Shown here: piece by piece, positions 36,486-45,289 of the stretch
Position numbering within the stretch: the first letter of the stretch is position 1
How the letters are laid out: each line of letters begins with the position of its first letter
Source of the DNA: Maritimibacter dapengensis
GTDB lineage: Bacteria > Pseudomonadota > Alphaproteobacteria > Rhodobacterales > Rhodobacteraceae
Direction: 5' to 3'
DNA: 64,000 bases
NCBI RefSeq assembly: GCF_019218265.1
Contig: NZ_JAHUZE010000002.1
Location: forward strand, 1,133,779-1,197,778
The notes under the pieces: model-generated
Seen by the model: only the letters and a program-made list of their open reading frames with translations
Databases searched by the model: none
Told to the model about the DNA's origin: nothing
Translations under genes and position numbers: made by a program

Positions 36486-37631
36486 TTGCGGTACTTTCGG
36501 CTAGTATTCGGGCTTATCGTTATTGTCGGAGCACTCTACATACTTGTGGCCGAGCATGTGACGGGGGCGAGTTCCAATGCTTTCGTAAACGCCCCGATCA
36601 TCACGGTTCGCTCGCCTGTCGCGGGTGACGTCGATGTACTATCGCGTATTGTCGGTTCGGGGGTGTCAGCTGACACGGTTGTGTTTACGGTGATCGACAG
36701 ACGTGCGGACGGGCTGCGGCTGGACGATCTCGTTCTGGAGCACGAAATCGCGCTGTCCGATGTCGAGCGTCTCGATACTCAAATCGCTGCCGTCGAGGAT
36801 CACAGGACGCGACTTGAACAGAAGTACCAAGCGTATGCGAGCTTTCGCGCTAAGGAAATATTTAGAGGTGTTGGGGCGGACGCTGATGCGGGTACTGAAG
36901 AATTCTACTCGCCGGAGAGGTTGCTCGACCTGAACGCACCCCAAACGGATGCGGTTCAAGACCAAACAGTTGGGGCCGAAGGGCAAGAAAAGCCGGAGTC
37001 ATTGCGGGTACTTCAATTGAACGGCGCGAAGGAAGGGATCTTCCTCGACAATTCGGCGGGGGCGACATGGAATTACGCCTATTGGTCCGAGACCGCTCGA
37101 CATCTATCGGCACGGCTGCAAGCGGAAATGACAGCGGCGCAGGCAGTGGTCGCGTCTTACGAAGAACGTATCACGCGGGAACGCCAACGGATGAGCCGGC
37201 TCACTGGCGACGATGTCGTGGCGACGGTCAATGGCGTGCTTTGGGAGAAGCTGTCGGGCAATGGACTGAATATTCAGCGCGGTGATCCGGTCGTGCAGAT
37301 TGCCGATTGTTCGTCGACGGTCGTTTCCCTGAGTGTTTCGGAGATGGTCTATAATCGTCTAAGCACAGGCGATCCCGCCATTTTTCGACTGGCCGGAGAA
37401 GCGCGTGTAATGGAGGGCACAATTTCGCGTCTTGCAGGGGCCAGTGCCGAAGCAGTGTATGAGAATATGGCGATCAAACCGAGCGGCGAGCATCTTCAAC
37501 GCTATGACGTGACCCTGATTGTGCCTGAGCTTCGCACTTCGGATGGCTCCTCCGGTTGTAATCTGGGCAAGACCGGTCGTGTGTTCTTCGAGGACCGGCC
37601 CCTAGATCCGCTGCGCCGATTCCTGAATTAG
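36486..37631 (+). CDS. HlyD-type periplasmic adaptor of the polysaccharide synthase (BgsB-like)
   Basis: A 381-residue protein starting at a TTG at 36486 with AGAGG six bases upstream. An N-terminal membrane anchor (LVFGLIVIVGALYILVAEHV) is followed by a lipoyl-like half-motif (IITVRSPVAGDVDVLSRIVG), a long coiled-coil hairpin (~75-240) and the second half (VVATVNGVLWEKLSGNGLNI, then QRGDPVVQIADC). This is the membrane-fusion-protein plan, as in Alg44 and BgsB, and takes the place of BcsB. There is no PilZ domain in it. It lies 10 bp before the GT2 synthase gene. Confidence 0.8.
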   Translation: MRYFRLVFGLIVIVGALYILVAEHVTGASSNAFVNAPIITVRSPVAGDVDVLSRIVGSGVSADTVVFTVIDRRADGLRLDDLVLEHEIALSDVERLDTQIAAVEDHRTRLEQKYQAYASFRAKEIFRGVGADADAGTEEFYSPERLLDLNAPQTDAVQDQTVGAEGQEKPESLRVLQLNGAKEGIFLDNSAGATWNYAYWSETARHLSARLQAEMTAAQAVVASYEERITRERQRMSRLTGDDVVATVNGVLWEKLSGNGLNIQRGDPVVQIADCSSTVVSLSVSEMVYNRLSTGDPAIFRLAGEARVMEGTISRLAGASAEAVYENMAIKPSGEHLQRYDVTLIVPELRTSDGSSGCNLGKTGRVFFEDRPLDPLRRFLN

Positions 37632-37641
37632 GGGCACAAAG

Positions 37642-39624
37642 ATGATCTATCCGAGCGATCTTTGGTCGAGCGTGGTCCAACTGACTCTGATCTTGGGGCT
37701 CGCGGTCGTGATCCCTATCGTCTTCGACAAAAACAAGACGTCGCATCGCGTGGTCATGCTCGTGATCGCGATGGTGCTAGCCGTTCGGTATATTTTTTGG
37801 CGAGCGACCGAAACTGTCGCACCGCTAGGGTTTACTTTGGACTGGTTCGCAAGTTGGGCGTTGCTCGGTCTGGAGTTGCTCGCTCTGATCGGGTCCATGA
37901 GTTCCTTTGCCATCATGATGCGGTTCAAAACACGGTCCCAGGAGGCCTCGGAACACGCAAATTGGTGGGGCACGGCCCCTGAACCCTCAGTGACGCTTAT
38001 GATCGCGACCTACAACGAAGAACTCGACGTGCTCGAGCGTACTATCATCGGGGCAAAAGCTTTGCGCCACCCGAACAAGGAGGTGTTAGTTCTGGATGAC
38101 GGGCGGCGCGATTGGCTACGCGATTACTGCAAGCGCGCAGAGGTCGGCTATATGAGTCGTTCGGACAACAAGGACTCCAAGGCGGGAAACATCAACCATG
38201 CGTTGGAACGCCTCGCCAAACGTTCGTCGCCGCCCGATTTCGTGGCCGTGCTGGACGCCGACTTCGTACCGCACCGCGGCTTCTTGCGCCGGTCGCTCGC
38301 CCTGTTTCACGACCCCGAGGTGGGGCTTGTGCAGACTCCGCAGCACTTCTTCAATGCCGACCCGATCCAACACAATCTCGGTGTGAGCCGGTCCTATCCG
38401 GACGAGCAGCGGTTTTTCTTCGACCATATGCTGCCGTCGCGGGACGCTTGGGGGATCGCCTTCTGTTGCGGCACGTCGTCGGTAATCAGGTTCTCGGCTT
38501 TACAGGAAATCGGTGGGTTCCCGACCGAAAGCATCACCGAAGATTTCCTGTTGACCTTAGTGCTTCAAAGCCGGGACTGGCACACGGTCTATCTGAACGA
38601 ACCACTTTCCGAAGGGCTTGCGCCCGAGGGGTTGAAAGAATACGTGACGCAGCGCGCGCGCTGGTGTCTTGGCCTGATGCAGATTGCGCGCGGGGCAATG
38701 GGACCGTTTGCCAAGAATGGTTTGCGGTTAAGGGATCGGTGGAGCGTTTTGGACTCGGTCTTCTACTGGCTCACGACTTTTGCCTTCCGGCTGGCCGCAC
38801 TCGTATTCCCGATGCTCTATTGGTACGGAAACGTGACGGTCGTAAACGCGCAGCTTGGCGATGTTATTTCGTATTTCGGCGTTTATTACCTGTGGGTGTT
38901 ACTTACACTGAACCTCCTGTCGCGTGGGCAAGTGGTCCCCGTTCTTAGCGATGTGAGCCAGTTGATCGCGGCCTATCCTATTGCAAGGTCCGCAATCACG
39001 GGATTGATCAAACCATATGGCCATCCGTTCAGCGTGACCGCAAAAGGCGGTGACAGGAGTACAGTCGTGGTGCAATGGCGGATGATGCTACCTTTTGCTC
39101 TCATGCTTCTGCTCACGGTGGTCGCCCTGATGCTCGGCGTCTTTTTCGACCGCTTCGCGTTCTTCGATGCGGGCGACGGTAAATGGGTGATATTGTTTTG
39201 GACCGTCTACAACATCGTCGTGCTGATGGTAACGATGGTGGCCTGTGTAGAGTTGCCACGGCGGGAACGTCATGTGGCCGATGTGCCAGAGCAGGTGCAA
39301 GTGCACTTTGCAGGGCAGAATCTAAAACTTTGGATGTCCAACTTGACGCTCGACCATGCAAGGTTGCGGGGGCACCGGTTTGATGTTGGTACGCATGGGA
39401 CAATCGAGCTTGAAGGTGTGGGCGGCGTGCCAGCCTATGTCAGTGCGCGGCTGGAAAACGGCGTAAGGTTGCAGCTACTTCCAGACGACAAACAACGCCA
39501 AGCTCTTTTTCTCAAGTTCTACACCGAGGATAACACCCCTGGAATCCTTAGTGTTCGGATGTCGAGCATGTTACGTGATATCGCGCGGCGGTTCACATTC
39601 AGTTCGGAGAAGAAGCAGGAGTAA
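37642..39624 (+). CDS. Family-2 beta-glycan synthase, seven-TM (BgsA/BcsA-like)
   Basis: 660 residues. Three N-terminal helices (~10-27, 37-54, 68-93), a cytoplasmic GT2 domain (~112-360), four further helices (~374-400, 410-435, 480-505, 515-538) and a ~120-residue cytoplasmic tail. All processive GT motifs are present: D152-D153-G154 (VLDDGRRD), D205-A-D207 (VLDADF), T299-E300-D301 and the QRARW box (Q337-W341). The tail has only a degenerate PilZ pattern: RRER at 540-543, then N567-L-T-L-D-H572, where (D/N)xSxxG is expected. It polymerises and extrudes a beta-glucan; cellulose, curdlan and mixed-linkage glucan are the options. Confidence 0.88.
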   Translation: MIYPSDLWSSVVQLTLILGLAVVIPIVFDKNKTSHRVVMLVIAMVLAVRYIFWRATETVAPLGFTLDWFASWALLGLELLALIGSMSSFAIMMRFKTRSQEASEHANWWGTAPEPSVTLMIATYNEELDVLERTIIGAKALRHPNKEVLVLDDGRRDWLRDYCKRAEVGYMSRSDNKDSKAGNINHALERLAKRSSPPDFVAVLDADFVPHRGFLRRSLALFHDPEVGLVQTPQHFFNADPIQHNLGVSRSYPDEQRFFFDHMLPSRDAWGIAFCCGTSSVIRFSALQEIGGFPTESITEDFLLTLVLQSRDWHTVYLNEPLSEGLAPEGLKEYVTQRARWCLGLMQIARGAMGPFAKNGLRLRDRWSVLDSVFYWLTTFAFRLAALVFPMLYWYGNVTVVNAQLGDVISYFGVYYLWVLLTLNLLSRGQVVPVLSDVSQLIAAYPIARSAITGLIKPYGHPFSVTAKGGDRSTVVVQWRMMLPFALMLLLTVVALMLGVFFDRFAFFDAGDGKWVILFWTVYNIVVLMVTMVACVELPRRERHVADVPEQVQVHFAGQNLKLWMSNLTLDHARLRGHRFDVGTHGTIELEGVGGVPAYVSARLENGVRLQLLPDDKQRQALFLKFYTEDNTPGILSVRMSSMLRDIARRFTFSSEKKQE

Positions 39625-40223
39625 TGCCAATGGCACTTAAAAAGTTCCTGAAAAATATCTGGGCTGGAGTCCTTGCTGCGTGCGTGGCTTTGAACTGCCC
39701 CAGTACCGTTCTGGCGGATGGCACGTTTTTCCAAGTCGATGCTTCGCCGACGACCGCAAACGGCACATTGTCCGTCGAGCGCGGAGAAATTGCCTATGGC
39801 GCAGGCGTCAGCCAATATATCGGGGGAACCGACTTAAATGCTTCTGTAACTTACAAAGTAGTCATAGGAGAAGCTTTTCCGGTCACGTTCCGTGCTGGTC
39901 CGGCGTTTCAATACGAGGCGCTAACGACCGCGAAGGTCGGTCTGCGCTTCGTAGCCGAGCATTACTCGGATACCTCCTTCGGCCATGTCTTCGCGCTTGG
40001 TGAATTCACAACCATCGACGCGGGCTATTTTGGGTTGCTAGCCGTTGGTTTTAACGAACCGGATGTCGATTTCGAATTCACCGTTCAAGGCGACAATAAA
40101 GGCTACCTCGACCAATCTGTCGCCGCGACAATCGGCATTCCCGAAACGAAAGCGCGAGTCCGCTTCGGATATCGCATTAATTCGCAAGAGATCTTTGGTG
40201 GCATTTCCATCAACACGTTTTGA
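39624..40223 (+). CDS. Small outer-membrane-like protein of the polysaccharide operon
   Basis: 199 residues, or 197 if translation begins at the second ATG (39630), which is better spaced from AGGAG. The first start overlaps the stop of the synthase gene (TAATG). A signal peptide (FLKNIWAGVLAACVALNCPSTVLA) is followed by alternating hydrophobic strands and a C-terminal phenylalanine (GGISINTF), features of a small outer-membrane beta-barrel. I know no named family for it. Its place in the operon suggests a role in export or anchoring of the glycan at the outer membrane. Confidence 0.7.
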   Translation: MPMALKKFLKNIWAGVLAACVALNCPSTVLADGTFFQVDASPTTANGTLSVERGEIAYGAGVSQYIGGTDLNASVTYKVVIGEAFPVTFRAGPAFQYEALTTAKVGLRFVAEHYSDTSFGHVFALGEFTTIDAGYFGLLAVGFNEPDVDFEFTVQGDNKGYLDQSVAATIGIPETKARVRFGYRINSQEIFGGISINTF

Positions 40224-40679
40224 GGTCTGGACTTATAGCCAATAGATGACAAATGTTGCGTCTTTAAACACGTTTATCGCATTTAATGGTTTTCTGGCGC
40301 TGTCTTCGAACGGGGATGCAAGCAAAGTGCCTTTGTCACTCCAATTTAGTGTGATTGTACATCCCGAAGGTGTACTTGGAATTCTGGATAGTGCGATCGT
40401 ACGTCCCCTTTAACCTTTGGCTACGGCATACTTGCAACCGCAGCGAAATTCCACTTTCCGCGCTCCACACGTGATGCGGAAAACGGACCATTCCAGTCTT
40501 TCAAATGGGGCCTCCTTCGCCGTGCCGCGGCCCGAAATTTCGGACATTCGCTGCGACCTTGAAATCGGTGGGCAAGCGAATACACAATCCACGGGACAGC
40601 ACTGCCATTGGCTGAGCGGGAAATTCCGCTTAGGCTCGGACCGGTTCGAGTGCTGGAATTTCAGGCCGAGGAGTATCAT
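40224..40679. other. Non-coding gap after polysaccharide operon
   Basis: 456 bp without a supported gene. It is AT-rich up to about 40410 and contains a near-inverted repeat GTACATCC-cgaa-GGTGTAC around 40356-40374. Around 40542-40560 lies the text GGACATTCGCTGCGACCTT, resembling remnants seen at 32794 and 50808. The last bases hold the ribosome site of the next gene. Confidence 0.4.
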
Positions 40680-41042
40680 TTGAGAACTCAGGAAGTTGAT
40701 GAAGTGACCCTCGTAATGGAGTCTTACATTCAGGGAACGCGCGAGGGCGATGCCGAACTTCTCAGGCGGGTTTTCCACCCGGAAGCTATGGTTGCTGGTT
40801 GGTTCGGCGGTGACCTGCTTCTGCGCCGCCCAGATGGCTTCATCGCGCGCGCCGCAAGTACCGAATCGGGGCCCAACTACAAAGCTACCATCGGTTCGAT
40901 TTCCGTCATTGGCCGAACCGCAACTGCAACCATCTATGAAGATGGACTATGGGACGACCGGTCTTTCGTAAATCTGTTTCAACTAATCCGCGATGCCGGG
41001 AACCACTGGGTTATTACCGCCAAACTATTTCACATGGACTGA
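40680..41042 (+). CDS. NTF2-like protein (putative lumazine-binding family)
   Basis: 120 residues from a TTG at 40680, chosen because GAGGAG lies seven bases upstream; the same frame opens at 40608 without a good site. The fold is NTF2-like: an N-terminal helix (VTLVMESYIQGTREGDAELL), FHPEAMVAGWFGGDLLLR, and the terminal strands TATATIYEDGLWDDRSFVNL and HWVITAKLFHMD. This matches the putative lumazine-binding/DUF4440-type proteins. No signal peptide; ligand and role are unknown. It is a single gene with no clear partner. Confidence 0.65.
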   Translation: MRTQEVDEVTLVMESYIQGTREGDAELLRRVFHPEAMVAGWFGGDLLLRRPDGFIARAASTESGPNYKATIGSISVIGRTATATIYEDGLWDDRSFVNLFQLIRDAGNHWVITAKLFHMD

Positions 41043-41328
41043 CGACGTCTGCCCTTTACCGCTTCTTTCGCAACGGCGACACCGGGCTCGGTACCACCTT
41101 CCGCGTTGCGGCACCTCACTAAAATTTGCACAGCCTTAGATCGGCGTGAACGGCCCAATCCTGAATTTGCCAGACTGGTTATCGCAGCGTCACAGCTTCC
41201 ACGAACCGGTCCTTGGTGGCAACGTGCAGTATCGTTTTCCAGTCTGAGGTCCGCAGTGCGGGACGACATCGTCGACCACGAAAAATCTCAATTGGCCATC
41301 TGATGGCCAATCTTCTAACGTTGTTCTC

Positions 41329-41847
41329 ATGGCCTATAATTATGACAAGCTATTTGGCGAAACCCGCGACGCATTGGGTGAGCCTACAGCAGTTTTTGTC
41401 GATTTCTTTGATCAACTTGGGCGGCAAGACGTCCGAGTTTTGGATGTCGGTTGTGGGCAAGGGCGCGATGCAATTTTTGTCGCAAGAAAGGGCCATCGCG
41501 TGGTCGGAGTGGACATCTCGCAGAATGGCATCCGTGATCTAAGGAATGTGGCAGCGCAGGAGAGTTTGCCTATTGAAGGCGTTGTCGCTGACATTGCCTC
41601 CTACGAGCCAGTTGGTTTTTTCGACATCGTGTTGATTGACCGGACATTGCACATGCTGGCTCGGCAAGAACGTCTCACAGTGCTAGGAAGATTGCTTGAC
41701 CATGTGGAAAAGCAAGGATGGGTCTTGATCGCCGATGAAACTTCCAACATCGAGGACTTCAAAAGCGTTCTGTCCGCACATCCAGCATGCTGGCATACGG
41801 CCTTGTCTCACGGTGGCAAGCTGTTCTTGTGTAGGACTGAAAGGTAG
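41329..41847 (+). CDS. Class I SAM-dependent methyltransferase
   Basis: 172 residues, compact. SAM-binding motif I is VRVLDVGCGQGRDAIFVARK (~35-54), the acidic end of strand 2 is VVGVDIS, and motif post-II is VVADIASY; FFDIVLIDRTLHML follows. The arrangement resembles TehB-like and thiopurine-type small-molecule methyltransferases. The substrate is unknown. The 286 bp upstream (41043-41328) and 270 bp downstream (41848-42117) hold no recognisable gene. Confidence 0.78.
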   Translation: MAYNYDKLFGETRDALGEPTAVFVDFFDQLGRQDVRVLDVGCGQGRDAIFVARKGHRVVGVDISQNGIRDLRNVAAQESLPIEGVVADIASYEPVGFFDIVLIDRTLHMLARQERLTVLGRLLDHVEKQGWVLIADETSNIEDFKSVLSAHPACWHTALSHGGKLFLCRTER

Positions 41848-42029
41848 CTTCGGGCCCAAACCTGTCATGCGCCGGTGCGGCACCGGACGAGACCGAACCA
41901 CGACCTCCCAGGCTACGTGTTCGGCCCTAGGCTTTCGTTGAAGCCCAACAATGCGAGAGGCCGGAAGCGGCCCTAAGCTGCCGTTGCTTTGGCTGCGGAG
42001 AAAGTCCGCTTCGCGTCCAGCATGACCTT

Positions 42030-42046
42030 CAAGCTCCGCGAGCTTG
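42030..42046. repeat. Inverted repeat upstream of copper island
   Basis: CAAGCTC-CGC-GAGCTTG, a perfect 7-bp dyad with a 3-bp centre, 72 bp before the first gene of the copper row. An ATGACC precedes it, but the distance does not fit a CueR-type promoter as seen at 45290. It is either an operator for another regulator or an incidental hairpin. Confidence 0.35.
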
Positions 42047-42117
42047 CCCGGCTCGTTTTGATTCTTTAGTTATGTTCCAAAGTCGCGCCACAACTCCTTC
42101 AGCATCGAAAGGTCTGC

Positions 42118-42444
42118 ATGGCACTTGCCAAGGTCATCGTATTTACCCTGATCGCCGCGCTTTTTAGTGCGACGGTTCTGGTGATGGACGTCGATGCTCC
42201 GCATGGCGTGACAGGCGAGATGTCTCGGATGGATTGCAATGCCTGCCCCGATGCTGTGGACCATGACGCAACGCCCCACATGGGGGATTGTGCAAACGGG
42301 GCCAGTTGCATGATGGCAGCGGTGACTGTCGGTCAACGCCCTGTCGTGATGGATCGGGTGGTGACCGAGTGGATCGCCGTGCCGGCGAGCATCACCGTTG
42401 TTTCCGCCAGCCCAACGCTCGATCTGCCGCCTCCGCGCGCCTGA
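42118..42444 (+). CDS. Small Cys/Met/His-containing exported protein of copper island
   Basis: 108 residues with GAAAGG upstream of the ATG. An N-terminal hydrophobic segment (AKVIVFTLIAALFSATVLVM) acts as anchor or signal. The following ~45 residues contain four cysteines, five methionines and four histidines (MDCNACPDAVDHDATPHMGD, then CANGASCMMA), an array suited to soft-metal binding. I do not recognise a named family. It leads the copper row (81 bp to the next gene), so a periplasmic copper-binding or sensing role is plausible but inferred from context only. Confidence 0.6.
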   Translation: MALAKVIVFTLIAALFSATVLVMDVDAPHGVTGEMSRMDCNACPDAVDHDATPHMGDCANGASCMMAAVTVGQRPVVMDRVVTEWIAVPASITVVSASPTLDLPPPRA

Positions 42445-42525
42445 GGCTGATTTTCGTTTCGCCGTCGGTCTTGTCCGACGTCCGAAAGCCGCGCGGAGTG
42501 CGCGGGCAGTCTTATCGAGAGCAAT

Positions 42526-42972
42526 ATGAACAAACTCTATCTTTTGGCCGCTTTGGCGGTCATCGTCGCGGGCAGCGCTTACATTGCGACTCGTCCGGAT
42601 ACCTCCATGCCGCAGGGCGCGAGCGCACCGAGTGACACCCCTGCCGAAGGTGCGCCGCTCGTCGCCGTCACCCTGCCGGAGACCCTGTCACCCCAAGCGC
42701 AGATGGGCGAGCGCGGGTTCAACGCGGTCTGTGCCGATTGTCACGGGGAAAACGCCCAAGGCAAAATGGGCTTCGGCCCGCCGTTGGTTCACAAGATTTA
42801 CGAGCCATCCCACCATGCCGACATGGCGTTTCAGCTGGCCGTGCAAAATGGCGTCACGGCGCATCATTGGAAGTTCGGCAATATGCCCGCGCAAGACGGT
42901 CTGACACAGGCCGACGTGCAGGCGATCACCACTTACGTCCGTGAACTCCAGCGCGCGAATGGGATCGACTGA
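42526..42972 (+). CDS. Class I cytochrome c (membrane-anchored)
   Basis: 148 residues. A single N-terminal helix (YLLAALAVIVAGSAYIATRP) is probably an anchor. A linker follows, then one haem site CADCHG at residues 66-71. The likely axial methionine is in KFGNMPAQDGL near residue 122. Histidines flank the haem fold (SHHADM, AHHWKFG). The stop codon overlaps the ATG of the multicopper oxidase gene, so the two are translated together. It probably exchanges electrons with the oxidase in the periplasm. Confidence 0.85.
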   Translation: MNKLYLLAALAVIVAGSAYIATRPDTSMPQGASAPSDTPAEGAPLVAVTLPETLSPQAQMGERGFNAVCADCHGENAQGKMGFGPPLVHKIYEPSHHADMAFQLAVQNGVTAHHWKFGNMPAQDGLTQADVQAITTYVRELQRANGID

Positions 42973-44360
42973 TGGACCGTTTCACCCTATCCCGCCGTGC
43001 CTTTTTCGCAGGAAGTGCGGCGGCGCTCTGCACGCGCCCGACTTGGGCCGACACGCCAAACACCCTGACCGCGCGCAAGGCGTCCGTGCAACTTGCCCCC
43101 GAGGATTATCCCCAGACCGAGGTTTGGAGCTACGACGGCACGCTTCCGGGCCAGACCATCCGTGTGCCTCAGGGCGGGCGGTTGACCCGGCGGTTGGTCA
43201 ATAACCTCGACGTGCCGACCTCGGTCCACTGGCACGGTATCCGTATCGACAACGCGATGGACGGGGTTGCGGGGCTGACGCAAGACGCGGTGCCACCCGG
43301 TGAGAGCTTTGACTACGACTTCTCGCTGCCGGATGCCGGAACCTATTGGTATCACGCGCATACCAATTCGATGGAGCAGGTGGCGCGGGGCCTTGCCGGG
43401 GCGCTTATCGTCGAGGAACCCGACGCGCCGGATGTGGACCGCGACGAGGTCCTCATGCTCGACGATTGGCTGATCAATCCGGAGGACGGGCAGTTCTATG
43501 ACGACTTCGATCAGCCCATGAGCCTGTCGCATGGTGGGCGCATGGGGAACCTGAACGGGACCAACGGGCAGTATCAGTTGGAGCTTCCCGCGCGCAAAGG
43601 CGAACGCCTCCGCCTGCGCCTGATCAATGCTGCCAATGCGCGGATCTTCGCGCTGCGGCTTCAAGGACTGACGGGCTGGACAATGGCGTTGGATGGGATG
43701 CCATTGGAGGCGCCGGAGCCGGTGATGGGCGAGATCATTCTTGCCCCAGCGCAGCGTGTCGATCTCATCGTCGACGTTACGGCGGAGGAAGGCGAGACCG
43801 CAGCGATCCTTCGTTTCGATGACGACGATCAATGGCGCGGGCAGGTGGCGTTTCCCGTGACCGGGACCCATTCCCGAACCGCGCGGGGTATTCCCGCGCC
43901 TCTGCCGCCCAACCCCAACACGGATCTGCCAGACCTGACGGAGGCCCGCAGGCTCGACATGGTGATGGAGGGCGGCGCGATGGGTCGTCTCGAAACGGCG
44001 TCCTATCAGGGGCGCGATATGGGGTTTCGTGAGCTTATGATGCAGGGCCAATTCTGGTCGCTTGCCGGACAGGTCGGGATGCCGGACGCGCCCTTCGCGG
44101 ATCTCGATCGCGGTGAGGTCGTGCGGATGCGGATCGAGAACAACACGGTCTTCGCCCATGCGATGCACCTGCACGGCATGCATTTTCGCGAGGTGCGCGC
44201 GGGTGGCGACCTTGGACCGCTGCGCGACACCATTTTGAGCATCCCGAACGAATCGCTTGAGATCGCCTTTGCCGCCGACAACCCCGGCAAATGGCTGTTT
44301 CACTGCCATATGCTCGGCCATGCCAAAAGCGGCATGACGACATGGATCAACGTGGCCTGA
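42972..44360 (+). CDS. Multicopper oxidase (Tat-exported, CueO/CopA-like)
   Basis: 462 residues with a Tat signal (FTLSRRAFFAGSAAALC). All four copper-ligand segments are present: SVHWHGI (H86, H88), YWYHAHT (H128, H130), AMHLHGMHF and FHCHMLGHAKSGM. These form the trinuclear centre and the type-1 site with Met as axial ligand. Residues 1-30 aside, it is short, and it has no Met-rich insert, unlike the second oxidase at 49017. Likely role: periplasmic oxidation of Cu(I) to less toxic Cu(II). It lies between two cytochrome genes, 22 bp before the next. Confidence 0.92.
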   Translation: MDRFTLSRRAFFAGSAAALCTRPTWADTPNTLTARKASVQLAPEDYPQTEVWSYDGTLPGQTIRVPQGGRLTRRLVNNLDVPTSVHWHGIRIDNAMDGVAGLTQDAVPPGESFDYDFSLPDAGTYWYHAHTNSMEQVARGLAGALIVEEPDAPDVDRDEVLMLDDWLINPEDGQFYDDFDQPMSLSHGGRMGNLNGTNGQYQLELPARKGERLRLRLINAANARIFALRLQGLTGWTMALDGMPLEAPEPVMGEIILAPAQRVDLIVDVTAEEGETAAILRFDDDDQWRGQVAFPVTGTHSRTARGIPAPLPPNPNTDLPDLTEARRLDMVMEGGAMGRLETASYQGRDMGFRELMMQGQFWSLAGQVGMPDAPFADLDRGEVVRMRIENNTVFAHAMHLHGMHFREVRAGGDLGPLRDTILSIPNESLEIAFAADNPGKWLFHCHMLGHAKSGMTTWINVA

Positions 44361-44382
44361 GCCACGAATGAGGAGGAAAGAC

Positions 44383-44823
44383 ATGAAAATTATCAAACCC
44401 ATCATGGCGGGCGCGTTCATCGCGCTCGCAACGGCGGCAATCGCGCACACTGGGGTCAAGGACCCCAACGTCAAAGCCCGCATGGACGGGATGAGCGCAA
44501 TCGGGCAGGCCGTGAAAACCATCGGCACGATGATGAAGGGCGAGACAGCCTTCGATGGCGCCGCTGTCGATGCCGCTCTGGCCGAGATCGAAAACCGCGC
44601 CGCGCGTATCCCGGAGCGGTTCGAAGAAAACGTCATCACGCCGAAGTCCGAAGCGCGCCCTACGATCTGGGAGAGCACGGACGACTTTAACGAAAAGGCG
44701 TTGACGCTGGAAACGCTGGCCGCCACGCGTCAAGGCACGGTGTCCGGCCCCGACGATCTGCGCCCTCTGATGGGCGAGATTGGTGCAACCTGTAAATCCT
44801 GTCATTCGGAGTATCGAGATTGA
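44383..44823 (+). CDS. Class II cytochrome c (c'/c556-like)
   Basis: 146 residues from the ATG at 44383, behind an AGGAGG. A signal peptide (IMAGAFIALATAAIAHTG) leads into a four-helix-bundle sequence (VKARMDGMSAIGQAVKTIGT, GAAVDAALAEIENRAARIPE). The single haem motif CKSCH is at the extreme C-terminus, the class II arrangement, and the methionines of helix 1 provide a possible sixth ligand. Its stop overlaps the TTG start of the following cytochrome. It is the second of three haem proteins in this copper row. Confidence 0.88.
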   Translation: MKIIKPIMAGAFIALATAAIAHTGVKDPNVKARMDGMSAIGQAVKTIGTMMKGETAFDGAAVDAALAEIENRAARIPERFEENVITPKSEARPTIWESTDDFNEKALTLETLAATRQGTVSGPDDLRPLMGEIGATCKSCHSEYRD

Positions 44824-45254
44824 GAGCCATCCTTGCGGCCATCTTGGCATTGACCCCGACCATCGCCACCTCCGAGCATATCCTCGGAGGTGCAGATATC
44901 TCCAACGGTGAAGCGGTCTATGCCGAGGCTTGCGCCGCCTGTCACGGGGCCGACCTTGAGGGGCAGCCCGACTGGCAGACGCCGGGCGCGGACGGTGTGA
45001 TGCCGGCGCCGCCCCATGACAAAGCCGGCCACACGTGGCATCACGACAGCCAGTTATTGTTCGACTACACCAAGTTCGGCGGACAAGCCGCGCTCGAAGC
45101 ACGCGGCGTCGAAGGGTTCACGAGCGGCATGCCCGCGTTTGCGGACACGTTGAGCGATGCGGATATCCGCGACGTTCTGGGCTATATCCGCTCAACATGG
45201 TCCGATCGCGTGCAGGCCATGCAGGATATGCGGAGCCACCAGCCGGGGAACTGA
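44820..45254 (+). CDS. Class I cytochrome c
   Basis: 144 residues from a TTG overlapping the previous stop by four bases. A Sec signal (LAAILALTPTIATSEH) is followed by one haem site CAACHG near residue 39 and a probable axial methionine in FTSGMPAFADTLSD. It is soluble and periplasmic. The sequence between is rich in His and Asp (PPHDKAGHTWHHDS), which could hold metal. It ends the oxidase/cytochrome part of the island; the ATPase gene 97 bp on has its own promoter. Confidence 0.87.
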   Translation: MRAILAAILALTPTIATSEHILGGADISNGEAVYAEACAACHGADLEGQPDWQTPGADGVMPAPPHDKAGHTWHHDSQLLFDYTKFGGQAALEARGVEGFTSGMPAFADTLSDADIRDVLGYIRSTWSDRVQAMQDMRSHQPGN

Positions 45255-45289
45255 AACTACGCGGGGTGGGTAATTCTGATGACCTGCCC

